This document shows positions 53,638-61,534 of a DNA stretch of 64,000 nt, one piece after another. The stretch comes from Ideonella oryzae (GTDB lineage: Bacteria > Pseudomonadota > Gammaproteobacteria > Burkholderiales > Burkholderiaceae_C). The stretch's first letter is position 1; each line of letters starts with the position of its first letter. Where the stretch lies: positions 1-64,000 of the forward strand of contig NZ_JAMXMC010000003.1 in NCBI RefSeq assembly GCF_024055665.1. Reading direction: 5' to 3'. A program made the position numbers and the translations under genes. A model generated the notes under the pieces. It worked only from the letters and a program-made list of their open reading frames with translations. It was not told where the DNA came from and ran no database searches.

Positions 53638-54233
53638 TGCGACGACTCCACCTCCTGCTGGGCACCGCCCTGCTCGCCATGGGCCTGAGCCTGTCCGCCC
53701 AGGCCCAGACGCCGCCCGCCGATGCCGCCTCCGCCGCATCCGCCGCGCCGGCCCCGGCCGCCAGCGCCTCGGCCCCCCTGCCGAGCGACGCCGCGCTCGA
53801 CGCCCGCGCCGAAGACCTCAAGCGCGAGGTCATTGCGCTCAACCGCGACCTGCTGGCGCTCGAGGAAGAGCTGCTCTACCCGGCCAGCACCCAGGTCAAC
53901 GTCTTCGTCTCGATGGACGTGGGCAAGCTGTTCATGCTGGAGTCGGTGCAGGTCAAGGTGGACGACAAGCTGGTCGCCCAGCACCTCTACACCCCGGCCG
54001 AGGTCAAGGCCCTGCACCGCGGCGGCGTGCAGCGCCTGTTCGTCGGCAACCTGCGCAGCGGCCCGCACGAGATCACCGCCTTCTTCACCGGCCAGGGCCC
54101 GCATGAGCGCGACTACAAGCGCGGCACCACGCTGCAGTTCGACAAAGGCAGCGAGACCCGCAACATCGAGCTGAAGGTGCGCGATGCCCTGGGCAAGCTG
54201 CAGCCCGAGTTCGACGTCAAAGTCTGGCCGTGA
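53637..54233 (+). CDS. Periplasmic protein of unknown function
   Basis: A 198-residue exported protein: signal peptide to about 23, an Ala/Pro-rich linker, a short coiled-coil segment (DARAEDLKREVIALNRDLLALEEELLYP) and a beta-sandwich-like C-terminal half (STQVNVFVSMDVGKLFMLESVQVKVDD... HYTP-type strands, VQRLFVGNLRSGPHEITAFFTG). I do not recognise a named domain. The layout, helix then PEGA-like sandwich, would suit a periplasmic adaptor. Its ATG overlaps the DUF3570 stop by one base and its stop overlaps the next GTG. Confidence 0.7.
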   Translation: MRRLHLLLGTALLAMGLSLSAQAQTPPADAASAASAAPAPAASASAPLPSDAALDARAEDLKREVIALNRDLLALEEELLYPASTQVNVFVSMDVGKLFMLESVQVKVDDKLVAQHLYTPAEVKALHRGGVQRLFVGNLRSGPHEITAFFTGQGPHERDYKRGTTLQFDKGSETRNIELKVRDALGKLQPEFDVKVWP

Positions 54234-56296
54234 CGCGTCCGAGTTCCGCCTTGTCCCGGCGCCCGCTGCCCCTGCTCGCGCCCCTGCTGATCGCGGGATG
54301 GATGCTGGCCGGGCCCGCCCGCGCCGCCTCCGACCCGCCCGAGCCCGAACACGTGGTGCGGGCCCCGCACTATGGCGAAGTGCTGTTCCACTTCCACCAG
54401 GATCAGACCTTCACCGCGCTCACCTCGCTGATGGTCTCGCAGCAGTTCGACCGCCTGGGCGTGCACGCCGACGAGGCCGAGGTGCTGCGCGGCGGCCTGC
54501 TGCTGTCCTACGGCATGCACCGCGAGGCCGGCCAGGTCTTCGAGCGCCTGATCGACCACGGCGCCACGCCCGAAGTGCGCAACCGCGCCTGGTACTACCT
54601 GGCCCGGGTGCGCTACACCCGGGGTGAGCCGCAGGCCGCCGATGCCGCCCTGGCCCATATCCAGGGCGAACTGCCCGGCGCACTCGACGACGACCGGCGC
54701 CTGCTGCAGGCCCAGGTCAAGCTGGCCCTGGCCCAACCCGCCCTGGCGGCCGAGGCCCTGACCCCGCTGGCCAGCGCCGATCAACCCCGCCCGCCAGCGC
54801 CCGCGCCGGTGGACGAGGACAACCCGCCGCCGCGCCCGGGCCTGCTGGCCCGCCTCAAATCTCTGGTGCTGGCCCCCTTCAGCGGCCCGGACCCGCTGGC
54901 CGCCAACGATGCCGACGCCCGGCTGTTCGCCCGCTACAACCTGGGCATCGCCCTGATCCGCCAGGGCGACGCGACCGGCGGCACCCGCTGGCTGGACGCG
55001 CTGGGCCAGATGCCCGCGGCCAACGAGGAGCAGCGTGCCCTGCGCGACCAGGCCAACCTGGCCCTGGGCTACGCCGCCCTGCAGCGCGAGGCGCCCGAGC
55101 AGGCCCGCCAGTACCTGGAACGCATCCGCCTGAAGGGCCCCAGCTCGGACAAGGCCCTGCTGGGCTACGGCTGGGCCGCCCTGGGCCTGAAGCAGCCCAA
55201 GCTGGCGCTCGTCTCGTGGACCGAACTGGCCCAGCGCGACCCGTCCCAGCCTGCCGTGCAGGAGGCCCGCCTGGCGGTGTCCTACGCCCTGGCCGAGCTG
55301 GGGGCTGACACCCAGGCCCGCGACGGCTACCAGTCGGCCCTGGGCAGCTACCAGGACGAGGACCAGCGCCTGGGCGAGGCCATCGCCGCGCTGGAGGACC
55401 CGGCCTGGCTGGACGAGCTGCTGGCCCGCAACCCGGGCGTGGAGATGGCCTGGTTCCGCGACGCCGAGGACGTGCCCCACCTGCCGCACCTGCGTCTGCT
55501 GGCCCCGGCCCTGGCCGGCCACGCCTTCCAGGAGAGCTTCAAGACCTGGCGCGACCTGCGCTTCCTGCAGGACAACCTGGCCGCCTGGCAGGAGACCCTG
55601 GCCGTCTACCGCACCATGCTGGATGAACGCCGCAAGGCCTTCCAGGAGCGCCTGCCCGACGTGGCCAGCCAGCGCCAGCAACTGGACTCGGCCGCGCTGC
55701 TGCCGCGCCAGCAGCAGCTCGACGGCGAACTGGCCCAGGCCGAGGCGGACGCCGATGGCCGCGCCTTTGCCGACCCGGCCCAGCGCGCCTTGCTGCAGCG
55801 TGCCGACCGCGCCCGCGACACCCTGGCCCGGCTGCAGGCCGCGCCCGCCGGCCAGGACGTGCCCACCGCCACACTGCAGGACGCCGCCGAGCGCCTGCGC
55901 ATCCTGCAGGGCCTGCTGGCCTGGGACCTGAGCCAGGCCTACCCGGAACGCCGCTGGGCCGCCCGCAAGGCCCTGGGGGACAGCGCCCAGGGGCTGCAAC
56001 AGGCCCAGGCCGCCCGCCAGGCCCTGGACCAGGCCGCGCGCGACGAGGCCCAGCGCTTCGTGCAGTTCCAGCAGCGCATCGACGAACTGTCCCGCCGCAT
56101 CCAGGCCCTGCAGGCCCCGCTGGCCACGGCCAGCACCCAGCAGGCTCAAGCCCTGAGCCGGCTGGCCCAGGACGGCCTGCGGCAACAGCAGGAACGCCTG
56201 GCCGGCTACGCCCAGCAGGCCCGCTACGCCCTGGCCCAGTTGCTGGACCGCGGCCGTGACGCATCGACGGAACCCGAGCATGCCCCGACGCCCTGA
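54230..56296 (+). CDS. Periplasmic TPR/coiled-coil protein, 688 residues
   Basis: An exported protein (signal peptide to about 33, GPARA) of which the first 400 residues are helical repeats of TPR type (for example EVRNRAWYYLARVRYTRG, ARLFARYNLGIALIRQGD, LALGYAALQREAPEQARQYLE, LGYGWAALGLKQPKLALVSW) and the last 250 are Gln/Ala-rich long helices predicted as coiled coil (RWAARKALGDSAQGLQQAQ onward). A Pro-rich break separates repeats near residue 190. Such proteins scaffold envelope complexes; Glt-type gliding machines use comparable TPR periplasmic proteins. Starts at GTG 54230 overlapping the previous stop. Confidence 0.8.
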   Translation: MTRPSSALSRRPLPLLAPLLIAGWMLAGPARAASDPPEPEHVVRAPHYGEVLFHFHQDQTFTALTSLMVSQQFDRLGVHADEAEVLRGGLLLSYGMHREAGQVFERLIDHGATPEVRNRAWYYLARVRYTRGEPQAADAALAHIQGELPGALDDDRRLLQAQVKLALAQPALAAEALTPLASADQPRPPAPAPVDEDNPPPRPGLLARLKSLVLAPFSGPDPLAANDADARLFARYNLGIALIRQGDATGGTRWLDALGQMPAANEEQRALRDQANLALGYAALQREAPEQARQYLERIRLKGPSSDKALLGYGWAALGLKQPKLALVSWTELAQRDPSQPAVQEARLAVSYALAELGADTQARDGYQSALGSYQDEDQRLGEAIAALEDPAWLDELLARNPGVEMAWFRDAEDVPHLPHLRLLAPALAGHAFQESFKTWRDLRFLQDNLAAWQETLAVYRTMLDERRKAFQERLPDVASQRQQLDSAALLPRQQQLDGELAQAEADADGRAFADPAQRALLQRADRARDTLARLQAAPAGQDVPTATLQDAAERLRILQGLLAWDLSQAYPERRWAARKALGDSAQGLQQAQAARQALDQAARDEAQRFVQFQQRIDELSRRIQALQAPLATASTQQAQALSRLAQDGLRQQQERLAGYAQQARYALAQLLDRGRDASTEPEHAPTP

Positions 56297-59200
56297 GCCC
56301 CGCCACCTGACTGTCCTGGCGGCTGCCGTCTCGGTGGCCTGGCTGGGCGGCTGCAGCCTGTGGTCGTCCCGCCCGGCGGGTGACGACGAGCCCACCCTGC
56401 GCACCCTGGCCGAGCGCACGCCCCCGGCCATCCAGACCGGGAAGCTGCGCAGCACCGAGGACCAGGCCCTGGCCGCCTGGCGCGCCCTGCTGGCGGCGCA
56501 GCCCGATCCCCGCCAGCGCGCCCAGGCCCTGCGCCGACTGGGCGACCTGGAGATGGACCGCAGCGACAGCGCGCTGGCCGCCGACACCGGCGCCTCGGCG
56601 CCACAGGCCAGCCACCGCGAAGCCATCGCCAGCTACCAGGCCTACCTGAAGTCCTACCCCCAGGCCCCGGACAACGACCGCGTGCTCTACCAGCTCGCCC
56701 GGGCCCACGAACTGGATGGCGAACCCGAGGCCGCGCTGGCCACGCTGGACCGCCTGGTGGCCAGCTACCCGACCACCCGTTATCTGGACGAAGCCCAGTT
56801 CCGGCGCGGCGAGCTGCTGTTCACCGCCCGCCAGTACCCGGCGGCCGAGCAGGCCTACAGCGCCGTGCTGGCGCGTGCCGAGCCCACCGTCTTCCACGAC
56901 CGGGCGCTCTACATGCAGGGCTGGTCGCGCTTCAAGCAGGGCCAGCTCGACGGCGCGCTCGAGGCCTTTCTGCGGGTGCTCGACGGCAAGCTGGCCGACC
57001 AGGACCCGGCCGTGCCGCTGGAACAACTCGACAGCCTGAGCCGGGCCGACCGCGAACTGCTGGACGACAGCTTCCGCGTCGTCAGCCTGACGCTGGAGAA
57101 CCTGCAGGGCGCGGCCAGCATCCCGCCGGTCACCGCCAGCCCGGCCCGCCAGCACTACCAGGTGCGCCTGTACCGGCGGTTGGCGGCGCTCTACCTGCAG
57201 CAGGACCGCCCCAAGGACGCGGCCGACACCCTGCTGGCCTTCACCCGGCTGCGGCCGGAGGACGCCCAGGCGCCCGCCCTGCAGGACGAGGTGATCGGCA
57301 TCTACGCCCAGGCCGGCTTTGCCCAGCAGGCCCAGCAGGTCAAGGTGGACTTCGTGACCCGCTACGGCGCCCAGGGGGCCTACCGCCAGGTCAACCCCGA
57401 AGCCTGGCAGGACGCCCAGCCCCAGGTGCGCGAGCACCTGGCCGAACTGGCCCGCCAGGCCCACGCCCAGGCGCAGCAAAGCCACGCCCCCGCCGACGTG
57501 GCCCAGGCCGTGCAGTGGTACCGCACCCTGCTGACCGACTTCCCGGACCACCCGGAAGCGGCCGAGAACCGCTTCCTGATGGCCGAGCTGCTGTTCGAGG
57601 CGCGCCGCTTCGACGAGGCCGCCCTGGCCTACGAACAGACGGCCTACCCGGCACAGGAAGGCATGGCCCGCAGTGCCCCCGCCCGGCGCACCGAGGCCGG
57701 CTACGCCGCCGTGCTGGCCCGCGCCGAGCTGGTGAAGGCCGCCCCGCAGGCGAGCCGCCCGGCGCTGGAGCGGGACCAGGTGGCCAGCGAGCTGCGCTTT
57801 GCCCAGGCCTTCCCCGCCGACAGCCGCGCCCCGGCCGTGCAGGCCCACGCCGCCGAGACGCTGTACCGCCTGGGCGACGCCGCCGGTGCCAATGCCGCCG
57901 CGCTGGCCCTGCTGCAACGCCAGCCCGCCGCCCCCGAGGCCCAGCGCCGCACGGCGCTGAACGTGCTGGCCCACACCCGCTTCGAGGCCGGCGCCTTCGA
58001 CGAAGCCGAGCGCTACACCCGCGAGGCCCTGGCCCTGACCCCGGCCGCCGACGCCAGCCGGCGCGACCTGACCGAACGCCTGGCCGCCTCGCTCTACAAG
58101 CAGGGCGAGCAGGCCCGCACGGCCGGCGACACCCGGCGCGCCGCCGAGCTGTTCGGCCGCGTCACCACCGAGACCCCCGAGGCCAGCGCCCGGGTGGCCG
58201 CGCAGTTCGACGCCGCCACCCAGCGCCTGGCGCTGAAGGACTGGGCCGGTGCCAGCCAGCTGCTGGAGGACTTCCGCCAGCGCTTCCCGCGCGAGGCGCT
58301 GCAGGCCCAGGTGCCGCCCAAGCTGGCCCTGGCCTACAGCGAGCAGGGCCGCTGGGCCGCCGCCGCGGCCGAGGCCGAGCGCATCGCGCAGAGCGAGACG
58401 GACCCCGAGCGCGCCCGGGCCGCCCGCTGGCAAGCCGCCCAGTGGTACGACCAGGCCCAGGCCGCCCCTGGCGCCGCACCCCGTGCCCGCGCCGAGGCCG
58501 CCCGCAGCTGGGAGGCCTACTGGCGCGCCCACCCGCAGCCCCTGCCCGAGGCCATCGAGGCCCTGAACCACCTGGTGTTGCTGGCCCATGCGGACGGACA
58601 GACCCCGCGCGAACGCCAATGGCAGCGCACCCTGGTGCAGGCCGAGGCGGCGGGCGGCACCGCCCGCACCGAGCGCAGCCGCAGCCTGGCGGCCCAGGCC
58701 GCGCTGGCCCTGGCGGACGAGGATGGCGAGGCCTTCCGCGCCGTGGCGCTCAAGGAGCCGCTGCAAAAGAGCCTGGCCAGCAAGAAGGCCCGGCTGGAAA
58801 CGGCCCTGCAGGCCTATGGCCGCGTGGCCGACTACGGCACGGCCGAAGCGGTCACCGCCGCCACCTTCCGCACCGCCGCGCTGTACCAGGACTTCGGCCG
58901 CGCGCTGATGGACTCCGAGCGCCCGCGCAAGCTCAGCAAGCTCGAGCGCGAGCAGTACGACGTGATGCTGGAGGAGCAGGCCTATCCCTTCGAGGAAAAG
59001 GCCATCGGCCTGCACGAGGCCAACGCCGCCCGGGCGCCGCAGGGCCTGTACGACCGCTGGGTGCGCCAGAGCTTCGACGCCCTGCGCACGCTGCGCCCGG
59101 CCCGCTGGGCCAAGGCCGAGCGCGAGGCGCCCTGCGGGGCTGGCGCGGCCCTGACCCGCCAGGGCCTGGCCGCCCGGCAGGACGGCAACTTCGTGGCCGC

Positions 59201-59474
59201 GGGGCAGGCCTGGGCCCAGGCCCTGAAAACCGACGCCGCCTGCGCCGCCGCGGCCCTGAACCTGGGCGTGCTCAACGACCTCTACCTGGGCTCGCCCGAA
59301 GAGGCCCTGCGCTGGTACCAGCAGTACCAGACGCTGGCCGCCGCACAGGGCCTGGGCGCCGACGCCCAGGTCGGCAAATGGATCACCGAGGTGCAGCGCC
59401 GCCTGCCCAAGCCCGCCGCTCCGGAAGCCGCCCCGAACGCTGCCTCCGCGCCCGCCAAGGAGACTACCCCATGA
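56280..59474 (+). CDS. Large TPR lipoprotein
   Basis: A 1064-residue lipoprotein (lipobox LGGC, C25) composed almost entirely of TPR-like repeats, such as DNDRVLYQLARAHELDGEP, YLDEAQFRRGELLFTARQYP, ENRFLMAELLFEARRFDEA, AQRRTALNVLAHTRFEAG and, at the C terminus, AAALNLGVLNDLYLGSPEEA. It should form a long solenoid on the periplasmic face of the outer membrane. ATG 56280 is preferred to GTG 56256 because the signal peptide fits directly after it; either start overlaps the upstream gene. Size and order (two TPR genes just before the TolQ-ExbD genes) are reminiscent of Agl-Glt clusters. Confidence 0.82.
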   Translation: MPRRPEPRHLTVLAAAVSVAWLGGCSLWSSRPAGDDEPTLRTLAERTPPAIQTGKLRSTEDQALAAWRALLAAQPDPRQRAQALRRLGDLEMDRSDSALAADTGASAPQASHREAIASYQAYLKSYPQAPDNDRVLYQLARAHELDGEPEAALATLDRLVASYPTTRYLDEAQFRRGELLFTARQYPAAEQAYSAVLARAEPTVFHDRALYMQGWSRFKQGQLDGALEAFLRVLDGKLADQDPAVPLEQLDSLSRADRELLDDSFRVVSLTLENLQGAASIPPVTASPARQHYQVRLYRRLAALYLQQDRPKDAADTLLAFTRLRPEDAQAPALQDEVIGIYAQAGFAQQAQQVKVDFVTRYGAQGAYRQVNPEAWQDAQPQVREHLAELARQAHAQAQQSHAPADVAQAVQWYRTLLTDFPDHPEAAENRFLMAELLFEARRFDEAALAYEQTAYPAQEGMARSAPARRTEAGYAAVLARAELVKAAPQASRPALERDQVASELRFAQAFPADSRAPAVQAHAAETLYRLGDAAGANAAALALLQRQPAAPEAQRRTALNVLAHTRFEAGAFDEAERYTREALALTPAADASRRDLTERLAASLYKQGEQARTAGDTRRAAELFGRVTTETPEASARVAAQFDAATQRLALKDWAGASQLLEDFRQRFPREALQAQVPPKLALAYSEQGRWAAAAAEAERIAQSETDPERARAARWQAAQWYDQAQAAPGAAPRARAEAARSWEAYWRAHPQPLPEAIEALNHLVLLAHADGQTPRERQWQRTLVQAEAAGGTARTERSRSLAAQAALALADEDGEAFRAVALKEPLQKSLASKKARLETALQAYGRVADYGTAEAVTAATFRTAALYQDFGRALMDSERPRKLSKLEREQYDVMLEEQAYPFEEKAIGLHEANAARAPQGLYDRWVRQSFDALRTLRPARWAKAEREAPCGAGAALTRQGLAARQDGNFVAAGQAWAQALKTDAACAAAALNLGVLNDLYLGSPEEALRWYQQYQTLAAAQGLGADAQVGKWITEVQRRLPKPAAPEAAPNAASAPAKETTP

Positions 59475-59779
59475 CCTCGCATCCCTCACTCACGCTGGCC
59501 CTCGGCCTCGGTTGGCTGCTGCCCCTGGCGCTGACCGTTCCCGGCGCCGCCCGGGCCCAGGACCAGGCCGAGGTGGCGCCCAGCAAGATCATCGGCAACC
59601 GTGAGCTGCCCAAGGTCCTGTACTTCGTGCCCTGGAAGAAGCCACTGACCGATCCGCTGGCCGGCAAGCCCCCGGCCAGCGTGCTCGACGAGGTGCTCTC
59701 GCCGATCGACCGCGAGGTCTTCCGTCGCAACGAGCGCTTCACGGCTGCGGCCACCGCCGCCTCGGCCCCCGCGCCCTGA
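59471..59779 (+). CDS. Small exported protein next to the motor genes
   Basis: A 102-residue protein that starts at ATG 59471, overlapping the TPR lipoprotein stop as ATGA. It has a signal peptide (LGLGWLLPLALTVPGAARA), then the block PSKIIGNRELPKVLYFVPWKKP, and an Ala-rich tail. I do not recognise a named family but the KIIG-ELPKVLY-VPWKK block looks conserved in type. Its frame is open far upstream, so an automatic caller may bury it in a longer false ORF. Probably a periplasmic accessory of the TolQ/ExbD motor. Confidence 0.7.
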   Translation: MTSHPSLTLALGLGWLLPLALTVPGAARAQDQAEVAPSKIIGNRELPKVLYFVPWKKPLTDPLAGKPPASVLDEVLSPIDREVFRRNERFTAAATAASAPAP

Positions 59780-59840
59780 ACCCGTCCCCGTTTCCTCTTC
59801 GACCCTTTCCCCACGCATCGCGCCCCCGGAGTTCCCCGCC

Positions 59841-60491
59841 ATGACCACCTTTGAATCCATCGTCAAGTTCTTCCAGGACTGCGGCCTGTTCATCATCCCC
59901 AGCCTGACCATCATGGCCATCGGGCTGAGCATCGCGATCGAGCGCTTCATCTTCCTGCGCCGCGCCCGGCGCGAGAACAGCGCCCTGTGGGCCCAAGTGC
60001 AACCCATGCTGCAGCAGGCCCAGTGGAAAGAGGTCTACAGCGTGGCCAGCAAGAGCGACGCAGCGCTGGGCAAGCTGGTGAGCAACGGCCTGCAGCGCCT
60101 GCAGAGCTCGCGCAAGCGCGAGGACATCGACGCCTCGATGGAGGAAGGCATGATGGAGATCGTGCCGCGCCTGGAGAAGCGCACCCACTACATCGCCACC
60201 TTCGCCAACGTCATCACGCTGGTGGGCCTGCTGGGCACCATCTCGGGCCTGATCAAGGCCTTCACGGCGGTGGCCCAGGTGAACCCGGCCGAGAAGGCCG
60301 AGCTGCTGTCGGGCTCCATCTCCATCGCCATGAACAACACCGCCTTCGCGCTGGGCGTGGCCATCCCCTTCCTGCTGATCCACGCCTTCCTGCAGGCCCG
60401 CACCGGCGAGATCGTCGACGGCCTGGAAGCCGCCAAGATCAGCTTCCTGAACCTGGTGCAGCGCCTGGCCCCCGAAGCCGGCAGCCGCTGA
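59841..60491 (+). CDS. MotA/TolQ/ExbB proton-channel protein
   Basis: A 216-residue inner-membrane protein with the three-helix TolQ/ExbB topology: helix 1 at about 15-38 (GLFIIPSLTIMAIGLSIAIE), a cytoplasmic region, then helices 2 and 3 containing NVITLVGLLGTISGLIKAF and SIAMNNTAFALGVAIPFLLI with the conserved channel Thr and the Pro of helix 3. It would form the pentameric ring around the ExbD-type subunits that follows proton flow. The 61-base gap before it is the largest inside the operon. Confidence 0.92.
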   Translation: MTTFESIVKFFQDCGLFIIPSLTIMAIGLSIAIERFIFLRRARRENSALWAQVQPMLQQAQWKEVYSVASKSDAALGKLVSNGLQRLQSSRKREDIDASMEEGMMEIVPRLEKRTHYIATFANVITLVGLLGTISGLIKAFTAVAQVNPAEKAELLSGSISIAMNNTAFALGVAIPFLLIHAFLQARTGEIVDGLEAAKISFLNLVQRLAPEAGSR

Positions 60492-60516
60492 GCCGCCGGC
60501 CCGAGAAAGCGCAACC

Positions 60517-61029
60517 ATGCGAGTCCGACGCCTGCGCAAGACACCGGCGGCGCTGGAGGTCACGGCCTTCATCAACCTGATCGTGGTGCTCGTGCCCTTC
60601 CTGCTGTCCACCGCGGTGTTCACCCGGCTGGCGGTGCTGGAGCTGTCGCTGCCGGCGAAATCCGCCGGGGTGGAGCAGCTCAAGGTCGACCACCTGCAGC
60701 TCGAGGTGGTCATCCGCCCGGACGCCCTGGACGTGGGCGACCGCGTGGGTGGGCTGATCCAGCACATCCCGCACACGGCCCAGGGCCCCGACCTGAAGGC
60801 GCTCAACGCGCTGGTCATGCAGGTCAAGGCCAAGTACCCCGAACAGAAGGACGCCACCATCCTGGCCCAGCCCGACACGCCCTATGAACTGCTGGTCAAG
60901 GTGATGGACGCCACCCGCGAGGGCCGCACCGCCCGCGAGGACGGCCAGGTCGTCAAGGCCGAGCTGTTCCCGGCCCTCTCCATCGGCGACGCGCCGCGCG
61001 GCACCCCCGCCGCGGCCCACGGAGGCTGA
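60517..61029 (+). CDS. ExbD/TolR-like protein lacking the channel aspartate
   Basis: A 170-residue single-pass protein with ExbD topology: short basic N terminus, transmembrane helix FINLIVVLVPFLLSTAVF (about 18-36) and a periplasmic domain. At the position of the invariant proton-carrying Asp of ExbD/TolR/MotB-type helices (usually LIDV) it has Asn20 (codon AAC) in FINL. The C-terminal half contains TILAQPDTPYELLVKVMDATRE, the normal ExbD ending. It precedes an intact ExbD, so the two probably form a heterodimer in one motor. Confidence 0.87.
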   Translation: MRVRRLRKTPAALEVTAFINLIVVLVPFLLSTAVFTRLAVLELSLPAKSAGVEQLKVDHLQLEVVIRPDALDVGDRVGGLIQHIPHTAQGPDLKALNALVMQVKAKYPEQKDATILAQPDTPYELLVKVMDATREGRTAREDGQVVKAELFPALSIGDAPRGTPAAAHGG

Positions 61030-61030
61030 C

Positions 61031-61534
61031 GTGCCCACCCTCACGCCCCTGCAGAAGCGGGCCGCCCGCAAAGCCCGCAACCACACCGATCTGGACATGA
61101 ACCTGGTGTCCCTGATCGACGTGTTCACCATCCTCATCTTCTTCCTGCTGTCCAACTCGTCCGAGGTGGACATCCTGCCCAGCACGAAGAGCGTGCGCCT
61201 GCCCGAATCCACCGCCGAGGTGGCGCCCCAGGACACCCTGGTGGTGGTGGTCAGCCCCGAGGAGATCATCGTGGACGGAAAGACCGTGGCCCGCGTGGCC
61301 GACGTGCAGGCCGCCCCCACCGACCTGATCGCCCCGCTGACCGCGGCCCTGCAACAGCAGCAGGCGACCCGCCGCGCGGTGCGGGCCGAGAACGCCCCGC
61401 TCAGCCAGGTCGTCACCATCATGGGTGACCAGAGCATTCCCTACCAGCTGCTGCGCAAGGTGATGACCAGCTGTGCCCAGGCCGGCTTCAGCGACGTGCG
61501 CTTTGCCGTGCGCCAGAAGGTGGAGAAGACATGA
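61031..61534 (+). CDS. ExbD/TolR-like protein with channel aspartate
   Basis: A 167-residue ExbD homologue. The helix MNLVSLIDVFTILIFFLLSN keeps the catalytic Asp30, and the periplasmic domain ends with TIMGDQSIPYQLLRKVMTSCAQAGFSDVRFAV, typical of ExbD. Starts at GTG 61031 with GGAGG five bases upstream, one base after the stop of the preceding ExbD gene. Two unequal ExbD proteins with one TolQ are the arrangement of the Myxococcus AglR-AglQ-AglS motor. Confidence 0.93.
   Translation: MPTLTPLQKRAARKARNHTDLDMNLVSLIDVFTILIFFLLSNSSEVDILPSTKSVRLPESTAEVAPQDTLVVVVSPEEIIVDGKTVARVADVQAAPTDLIAPLTAALQQQQATRRAVRAENAPLSQVVTIMGDQSIPYQLLRKVMTSCAQAGFSDVRFAVRQKVEKT

Noticed and set aside
55539-59489. A 1316-codon open frame on the minus strand across the TPR genes
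   Set aside because: It is Gly/Leu/Gln-rich with no domain and lies antisense to two clear TPR proteins with signal peptides and overlaps; long antisense frames are normal at this G+C content.
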